Translations under genes and position numbers: made by a program
Notes under the pieces: model-generated
Seen by the model: the letters and a program-made list of their open reading frames with translations, nothing else
Databases searched by the model: none
What the model was told of the DNA's origin: nothing
Assembly (NCBI GenBank): GCA_029260415.1
Contig: JAJDDH010000330.1
Coordinates: 1 to 12,266, forward strand
DNA length: 12,266 bases
Origin: Phycisphaerales bacterium
GTDB lineage: Bacteria; Planctomycetota; Phycisphaerae; Phycisphaerales; UBA1924
Direction: 5' to 3'
In this document: positions 7,733 through 12,266 of the stretch, one piece after another
Position numbering within the stretch: the first letter of the stretch is position 1
How the letters are laid out: each line of letters begins with the position of its first letter

Positions 7733-10700
7733 GTCTGGCGAAAACCTGGTGTTCGTCCTGGGTCTGCCCCGCTCGGGCACGACGCTGCTGTGCGCGCTGC
7801 TGGCGGGGCACGAGCGGGTCCTGTGCCCGCCCGAGCCCTGGGTCATGCTGGCGCTCGAGTCGCTGGGCTCGACCAACCCCAGCCACCCCGCCGACGCGCA
7901 GGTGATCGGGCGGGCCTTCCGCGACTTCACCGACGGCGGCCCGCCCACCGCGGCGCTGCGACGCTTCGCGGCGGACCTGTACAACCAGCGCCTCAAGGGC
8001 ACGGGCAAGAGCGTGCTGGTGGACAAAACGCCCCGGTACTACCACATCCTCCCGTTCGTCGATCGCCTGTTCCCCAAGGCCCGGTACCTCTGGCTCCAGC
8101 GCGACCCGTTCGACGTGGCTGCGTCGTACCAGAACACGTGGGGCATCGACCTGGCGGCCAAGGCCCACTCCGACCCGGGGGACCCCGCGTCGCTGGACCT
8201 GCTCGTGGGGCTGCCCACGCTCGAGGCGTTCAGCGAGTCGCACCCGGACCGGGTGCACGCGCTGCGGTACGAGGATTTGGTCGAGAACGCCGACGCGACG
8301 CTGGCCAAGGCCTTCCGCTTCCTCGGGCTCGAGCCCGCGCCGGCGCTCAAGGCGCCCGCGGACACGCTCTTCGAGCTCAAGGACACGCCCGTGGGCGACA
8401 AGAAGATCCTGCAGACCACCGGCGTGCACACCGCCAGCGTGGGCTCGGGGCTCGCCTCGCTCTCGGGCGCGCAGCTGGAGTCGATCTACGGCGCCGTGGG
8501 CCCGCGGACGCTGCGGAAGATGGGCTACAGCGCCAGCGTCGACGCGTTGACCGAGCGGGGCATCGACCCGCCCGGGGAAGGCTCGACCGAGTCGCGGCGC
8601 GACGGGGCGACCGAACAGCTCCGGGAGCGATGGTCCCGGGTGGACAGCGGATCGGACATCGGCGCGGACCTGCCGCCCTCGCTGCGGTACCACCTCGACG
8701 AGGCCGAGCGTCGCTTCGAGGGCATGCGCGGGCACGCCCAGGCGCTCGAGTCCGAGCGAGACACCTGGATCCAGCGCCACGACGAGCAGAAGGACGAGGC
8801 CGAGCGGGAGCGCCGGGCGCACTACGAGCTGCTGGGCGCCCACGAGACGCTCAGGCTCGAGCTCGCGCAGACCGAGTCGAAGTTCCAGCAGCACAAGGAC
8901 CGGGGCCCGCGCCTGCTGGCCAAGGAGCTCGCCCGCAAGGTGATCGACGCGGGGATCGCCCGTGTCGCCCGCGCCAGGCGGGGTGGGCCGCTGCCGGGCA
9001 TCACGCTCGTCACGCCCTGCTACAACGCGCAGGACACGATCCGCGAGACGATCGAGAGCGTGCTGAGCCAGGGCTACCCGGAGCTGCAGTACATCGTCGT
9101 GGACGGCGCCTCGACCGACGGCACGATGGACATCGTCCGCGAGTACGAGGCGGAGCTGGACCGGATCATCTCCGAGCCCGACAACGGGATGTACGACGCG
9201 ATCGGCAAGGGGTTTGCCCGCAACACCACGGGCGAGGTGTTCATGTACCTCAACGCCGACGACGTGCTCGAGCCCAACGCGCTGCTGCGCGTGGGCGAGC
9301 ACTTCCGCGACCACCCAAAGTCGCACGTGTGCTACCGGGAGGACACGATCACGATCGGCCCCTGGCGGTTCCCCAACGCCGCCCAGCCGGCGCGGGTGGA
9401 CATGTTCAGCCTGCTGCGCGGGCACATCCTGTTTCAGGACGGCGTGGCCTTCCGCCAGAACGCCTACCGCCAGATCGGCGGCATCGACCGCTCCATGCGA
9501 CTCGCGGGCGACTACGACCTGTGGCTGCGACTCTCTCGCCATTTCAAGTTTGATCGCGCCCCCGGGCACGTCTCCAGCTTCCGGATCCGCCCCGGGCAGC
9601 TCTCCAACGACATGGACGCGTACGGCAAGGAGCAGCGCGAGGCCCGCGCCCGCTTCCGCCAGCGCATGCGCCCCATCGGCTGGGTCCGGCGGATCCCCGG
9701 TCGGGCGACGACTCGCCTGGTCAACGCGTGGTGCTCGGTCTTCGCGCGCAAGCCCTTCTTCTACCCGGTGTGTTTCGCGGGCCCGCCCGCGCCGGGCGAG
9801 GGCGCAGACCCGTCGTCGCCCGCGCCCGTGTGCCCGATCACGGGGCGCCCGATGGACCGCCTGCTGTTCACCTCGCGCGATACACGCTTCGAGTGCCCGC
9901 TGATCAGCAGCGTGTACTACAACGATCAGAGCAAGGTCGCGGTCACGTGGCCCAGGCTTGAGGGCGAGCAGCTCAACGAGCTGTACGAGACGTACTACTC
10001 GGGCACGCCCGGGGAGCCGATCCACCCGCCCGCGAACCTGATCAGCCCGTACCGGGGCTGGTACGACAAACGCTGGGTTCTGGGGCGCGTCGTGCGGAAG
10101 CTGGAGCTGCCCTTCCGCGTGCAGCAGGTGATCAACCACCGAGCCGAGACGGGCACGTGGGGGCAGATCACCTGGCGCGACCTCAAGGGCGCGCTGGGCG
10201 GGCGCGTGCGGGCCGATGACAGCAACGTGCGGTTCCTCGACGCGGGCTGCTTCGAGGGCGAGGTGCTCGACGAGCTGCGCGAGCGGACAAGCTGGAGGCT
10301 CACCGGGCTCGAGCCCAACGCCCTGGCCGCGGAGAAGGCCAACGCCAAGGGGCACACGGTCTACAACGCGTTCGTCGAGGACGCGGGGGCGGTGATCCCC
10401 GAGAGCGAGCGGTTCGACGTGATCTTCCTGGGGCAGGTGATCGAGCACGTGAACGACCCGGCGATGGTCGTCCGCCGCCTATCGCAGCTGCTGCGCCCGG
10501 GCGGGCTGCTGGTGCTCTCGACGCCCAACCTGGACAGCGCCCAGGCGAAGATGTTCGGACCGACCTGGTCGCACTGGCACGTGCCGTACCACCGGGTGCT
10601 GTTCGGGATCGACTCGATGAAGGAGCTCGGGCGGGTGTGCGCGCTCAAGCCGCTCAAGGTTCGGACACACTCCAACTCGTTCTGGAGCGGGTACTCGGTG

Positions 10701-10859
10701 AAGGTCAACGAGCTGGGCGTGGCGGGCTCGGCGCCGCACACCTGGCACCCGGACCCCAAGACCATGCGCACCGCCCGGAGCATCTCGGCCTGGAGCCGCC
10801 TGCTCTGGAACTGGCGGGGCAAAGGCGACTACCTCTTCGCGGTGTACAAGAAAGCATGA
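7722..10859 (+). CDS. Three-enzyme fusion: sulfotransferase, coiled coil, GT2 glycosyltransferase, class I methyltransferase
   Basis: A 1045-residue soluble protein with three catalytic domains. (1) Sulfotransferase, about 8-275: PAPS loop LPRSGTTLL (15-23) and 3'-phosphate site LQRDPFDVAASY (125-136). (2) A charged, Glu/Arg/Gln-rich helical segment, about 318-395, likely coiled coil. (3) GT2 glycosyltransferase, about 424-640: ITLVTPCYNAQDTI, DGASTDGT (461-468), metal-binding LNADDV (510-515) and AGDYDLWLRL (595-604). (4) A linker with only two cysteines (704, 725) where related methyltransferases often carry a four-cysteine zinc ribbon. (5) SAM-dependent methyltransferase, about 836-1045: FLDAGCFEGEVL (838-849), acidic Glu864, FDVIFLGQVIEHV (898-910), LLRPGGLLVLSTPN (923-936). 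All catalytic motifs look intact. The frame is continuous and coding throughout. The position directly after wzt suggests it builds and caps the exported glycan with sulfate and/or methyl. Acceptors are unknown. Confidence 0.92.
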   Translation: MVGESGENLVFVLGLPRSGTTLLCALLAGHERVLCPPEPWVMLALESLGSTNPSHPADAQVIGRAFRDFTDGGPPTAALRRFAADLYNQRLKGTGKSVLVDKTPRYYHILPFVDRLFPKARYLWLQRDPFDVAASYQNTWGIDLAAKAHSDPGDPASLDLLVGLPTLEAFSESHPDRVHALRYEDLVENADATLAKAFRFLGLEPAPALKAPADTLFELKDTPVGDKKILQTTGVHTASVGSGLASLSGAQLESIYGAVGPRTLRKMGYSASVDALTERGIDPPGEGSTESRRDGATEQLRERWSRVDSGSDIGADLPPSLRYHLDEAERRFEGMRGHAQALESERDTWIQRHDEQKDEAERERRAHYELLGAHETLRLELAQTESKFQQHKDRGPRLLAKELARKVIDAGIARVARARRGGPLPGITLVTPCYNAQDTIRETIESVLSQGYPELQYIVVDGASTDGTMDIVREYEAELDRIISEPDNGMYDAIGKGFARNTTGEVFMYLNADDVLEPNALLRVGEHFRDHPKSHVCYREDTITIGPWRFPNAAQPARVDMFSLLRGHILFQDGVAFRQNAYRQIGGIDRSMRLAGDYDLWLRLSRHFKFDRAPGHVSSFRIRPGQLSNDMDAYGKEQREARARFRQRMRPIGWVRRIPGRATTRLVNAWCSVFARKPFFYPVCFAGPPAPGEGADPSSPAPVCPITGRPMDRLLFTSRDTRFECPLISSVYYNDQSKVAVTWPRLEGEQLNELYETYYSGTPGEPIHPPANLISPYRGWYDKRWVLGRVVRKLELPFRVQQVINHRAETGTWGQITWRDLKGALGGRVRADDSNVRFLDAGCFEGEVLDELRERTSWRLTGLEPNALAAEKANAKGHTVYNAFVEDAGAVIPESERFDVIFLGQVIEHVNDPAMVVRRLSQLLRPGGLLVLSTPNLDSAQAKMFGPTWSHWHVPYHRVLFGIDSMKELGRVCALKPLKVRTHSNSFWSGYSVKVNELGVAGSAPHTWHPDPKTMRTARSISAWSRLLWNWRGKGDYLFAVYKKA

Positions 10860-11779
10860 GCGTCAAGCCGACCATCTCGATCGTGACGCCCTCGTACAAC
10901 CAGGCGCAGTACGTCGGGCGGACTGTGCGCTCCGTCCTGCTCCAGCGGTACCCGAACCTGGAGTACGTCGTCATGGACGGCGGCTCGGACGACGGGTCGC
11001 AGGACGTGCTCGAGGCCTACCGCGACCGGTTCACGCACTACGAATCAGCCCCCGACGGCGGGCAGTCTGACGCCGTGAAGCGCGGGTTTGAGCACACCTC
11101 GGGCGAGATCATGGCCTGGCTCAACTCCGACGACGTGCTCGCGCCCGGCGCGCTGGACTTCGTCGCGGACTACTTCGCCAAAAACCCGGGCGTGGACGCG
11201 ATCTACTCCAACCGCGTGATCATCGACGACGCGGACAAGGTCATCGGGCACTGGGTCCTGGGCGAGCACAACGACTGGCTCATGAGCCACTGGGACCTGA
11301 TCCCGCAGGAGACCTGCTTCTGGCGGCGGAGCCTGTACGAGAAGTCGGGCCCCGTGGACGACAGCTTCCGCTTCGCGCTCGACTACGACCTGTTCTCAAG
11401 GTTCATGGAGCACGGGCGCATGGAGCGGGTGGACCGCTTCCTGGGCGCGTTCCGGATGCACGACGTGTCCAAGACCATGCAGCAGCTCGAGACCATCGGC
11501 ATGCGCGAGATCATCCGCGTTCATCACGCGCGCGAGCTGAAGTTCGGGCGATGGGCGCGGGTGCGCGGACCAGTCTTCACGAAGATGGCGCAGCTGCGGG
11601 CCGCGTGGCACGTGCGCCGGGGGACGGTCAAGCCCGGCTGCCTGCCCGGGCTGGGGTGGGACTACGACGATCTGTGGGGCGGGCTGATGCGTGAGGGGGC
11701 GCTGCCGCCAAGGGCGTCGGCGCAGATCGAGGCCAAGCCCGAGACCGAGCGCGAGCCGATCGCAGAAGTGGGGGCGTAG
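10856..11779 (+). CDS. Family 2 glycosyltransferase
   Basis: Second stand-alone GT2 enzyme of the operon, 307 residues, predicted cytoplasmic. Motifs: ISIVTPSYNQAQYV (7-20), DGGSDDGS (41-48), PDGGQSDAVKRG (67-78), metal-binding LNSDD (89-93) and ALDYDLFSRF (174-183). It resembles the first glycosyltransferase of the operon (shared SYNQ/SLNQ, LEYVVMDGG/LEYLVLDGG and PDGGQ blocks), so the two are probably paralogues acting on related donors or acceptors. The start at 10856 forms an ATGA overlap with the stop of the fusion gene; longer in-frame starts would run into that gene. The last 25 residues or so are rich in Ala, Glu and Pro and lie outside the catalytic fold. No membrane segment is seen. 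Donor specificity cannot be predicted. Confidence 0.9.
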   Translation: MSVKPTISIVTPSYNQAQYVGRTVRSVLLQRYPNLEYVVMDGGSDDGSQDVLEAYRDRFTHYESAPDGGQSDAVKRGFEHTSGEIMAWLNSDDVLAPGALDFVADYFAKNPGVDAIYSNRVIIDDADKVIGHWVLGEHNDWLMSHWDLIPQETCFWRRSLYEKSGPVDDSFRFALDYDLFSRFMEHGRMERVDRFLGAFRMHDVSKTMQQLETIGMREIIRVHHARELKFGRWARVRGPVFTKMAQLRAAWHVRRGTVKPGCLPGLGWDYDDLWGGLMREGALPPRASAQIEAKPETEREPIAEVGA

Positions 11780-12142
11780 ATGCAGCGTGAGGGCATCGAC
11801 CACGAGAACGCGGAGATGGGGGACATCCTCTGCGATTTCTGCCACAAGCCCTGGACGACCGAGCGCCACATGGTCGAGGGGCACCGCGGCGCGTGCGTCT
11901 GCGGCGACTGCCTGACGGTCGCGTACGCGGAGCTCGTGCTGCACAAGGTCGGCTCGCCCGCGTCGCCCGAGGAGAAGTGCATTCTCTGCCGCGAGGAGCG
12001 CGACGACCCGCACTGGCGCTCGCCCGTGTTCGAGGAGGCGCTGGCGTGCCGGCGCTGCATCAAGCAGGCCGCGGGCGTGCTGCACAAGGACCGGGACATC
12101 GGGTGGACGAAGCCGACGACGAGCGAAGCTCCGGACTCATAA
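11780..12142 (+). CDS. Small protein with two ClpX-like C4 zinc knuckles, function unknown
   Basis: A 120-residue protein whose start codon directly follows the stop of the glycosyltransferase gene with no gap. Nine cysteines: 18, 21, 39, 41, 44, 67, 70, 90 and 93. Eight of them form two C-x2-C...C-x2-C units with the same 19-residue spacing (18/21 with 41/44, 67/70 with 90/93), which suggests an internal duplication. The first unit, CDFCHKPW...GACVCGDCL, resembles the N-terminal zinc-binding domain of the ClpX chaperone, which dimerises and binds adaptors and substrates. There is no AAA+ domain, signal peptide or membrane segment. A Zn-dependent adaptor or protein-protein interaction role is possible but not shown. 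Operon position may tie it to the glycan locus, or it may simply ride along before the terminator. The codon pattern matches its neighbours. Confidence 0.8.
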   Translation: MQREGIDHENAEMGDILCDFCHKPWTTERHMVEGHRGACVCGDCLTVAYAELVLHKVGSPASPEEKCILCREERDDPHWRSPVFEEALACRRCIKQAAGVLHKDRDIGWTKPTTSEAPDS

Positions 12143-12155
12143 TCTGGCGTTTGCT

Positions 12156-12177
12156 GCCCCGCACTGCTGTGCGGGGC
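12156..12177. terminator. Strong hairpin terminator of the glycan operon, shared with the converging gene
   Basis: GCCCCGCAC and GTGCGGGGC form a perfect 9-bp GC-rich stem with a 4-base loop (TGCT). It starts 13 bases after the stop of the zinc-knuckle gene. No T-run follows on the plus strand. The last base of the stem is also part of the stop codon of the minus-strand gene, so the hairpin may serve both transcripts. Confidence 0.7.
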
Positions 12178-12266
12178 TAGATCGCTCGCAGCATGTGGAG
12201 TGTCGAGGGGATCAGCTCGCCCGCGTGCCGCGATGCGAACCCGGAGGCCTCCTCGATCGCCACCCA
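12177..12266 (-). CDS. C-terminal fragment of a converging gene, product not recognised
   Basis: On the minus strand an open frame enters from the right edge and ends at TAG (12179-12177), giving 29 residues that include EEASGFASRH and HAGELIPSTLHMLRAI. Third positions are mostly G or C, as in the rest of the window, and the stop abuts the terminator hairpin as expected for converging genes. The piece is too short to assign a family. A plus-strand open frame from ATG 12193 shares the same GC-rich column, so strand assignment rests on the terminator arrangement. Confidence 0.45.
   Translation of the reverse strand, partial: WVAIEEASGFASRHAGELIPSTLHMLRAI

Noticed and set aside
4823..9087. Short near-identical DNA stretches such as AGCCAGGGCTACCCG in the first GT2 gene and the fusion gene
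   Set aside because: They encode the conserved SQGYP block of GT2 enzymes with the same preferred codons. This is protein-level conservation, not a mobile repeat or recombination site.
7116..10448. Open frame of over 1100 codons antisense to wzt and the fusion gene
   Set aside because: Composition is His/Arg/Pro/Leu-rich with no recognisable domain. The plus strand carries intact catalytic motifs throughout, so this is the complementary shadow of a GC-rich gene.
7722..10859. Fusion gene as an assembly or frameshift artefact joining three genes
   Set aside because: The reading frame is continuous, third positions stay GC-rich across the linkers, and no internal start with a ribosome binding site stands out at the domain borders. 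Sequence comparison in relatives would still be the decisive test.

Overview
The window is a GC-rich bacterial chromosome segment whose coding strands strongly prefer G or C at third codon positions. Gene content (two sulfotransferase domains, an ABC-exported surface glycan, many short-leader genes) fits a planctomycete, possibly of the Phycisphaerae. That assignment is inference; no marker gene in the window settles it.

Left part (1-3863). A rhomboid-family membrane protease (minus strand, 3' end cut by the window edge) is divergent from a class II CCA-adding tRNA nucleotidyltransferase (plus strand). The second gene converges on an MsbA-type ABC half-transporter (minus strand), with a small hairpin between them. 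The transporter is the second gene of a minus-strand pair; the first gene (3893-4615) is a Sulfotransfer_2-type carbohydrate sulfotransferase.

Main locus (4690-12142, plus strand). This is one tightly packed operon reading away from the sulfotransferase/ABC pair: GT2 glycosyltransferase, Wzm-like ABC-2 permease, Wzt-like ATPase with a C-terminal glycan-binding-like domain, a 1045-residue fusion (sulfotransferase, helical/coiled-coil segment, GT2, class I methyltransferase), a second GT2, and a small protein with two ClpX-like C4 zinc knuckles. Three junctions are ATGA overlaps, one overlaps by 11 bases and one has no gap. A perfect 9-bp hairpin closes the operon, and it abuts the stop codon of a gene fragment entering from the right edge on the minus strand.

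How it fits together. Wzm/Wzt export a polysaccharide built by GT2 enzymes on the cytoplasmic face. In characterised systems of this kind (E. coli O8/O9a) a terminator protein modifies the non-reducing end, and the Wzt C-terminal domain recognises the modification before export. The gene directly after wzt here encodes sulfotransferase, glycosyltransferase and methyltransferase domains joined through a probable coiled coil. It is therefore a strong candidate for an unusual capping or chain-terminating enzyme that adds sulfate and/or methyl groups. The divergent sulfotransferase plus MsbA-like exporter may act on the same or a related surface glycan or glycolipid. Initiation and lipid-carrier genes are not in the window.
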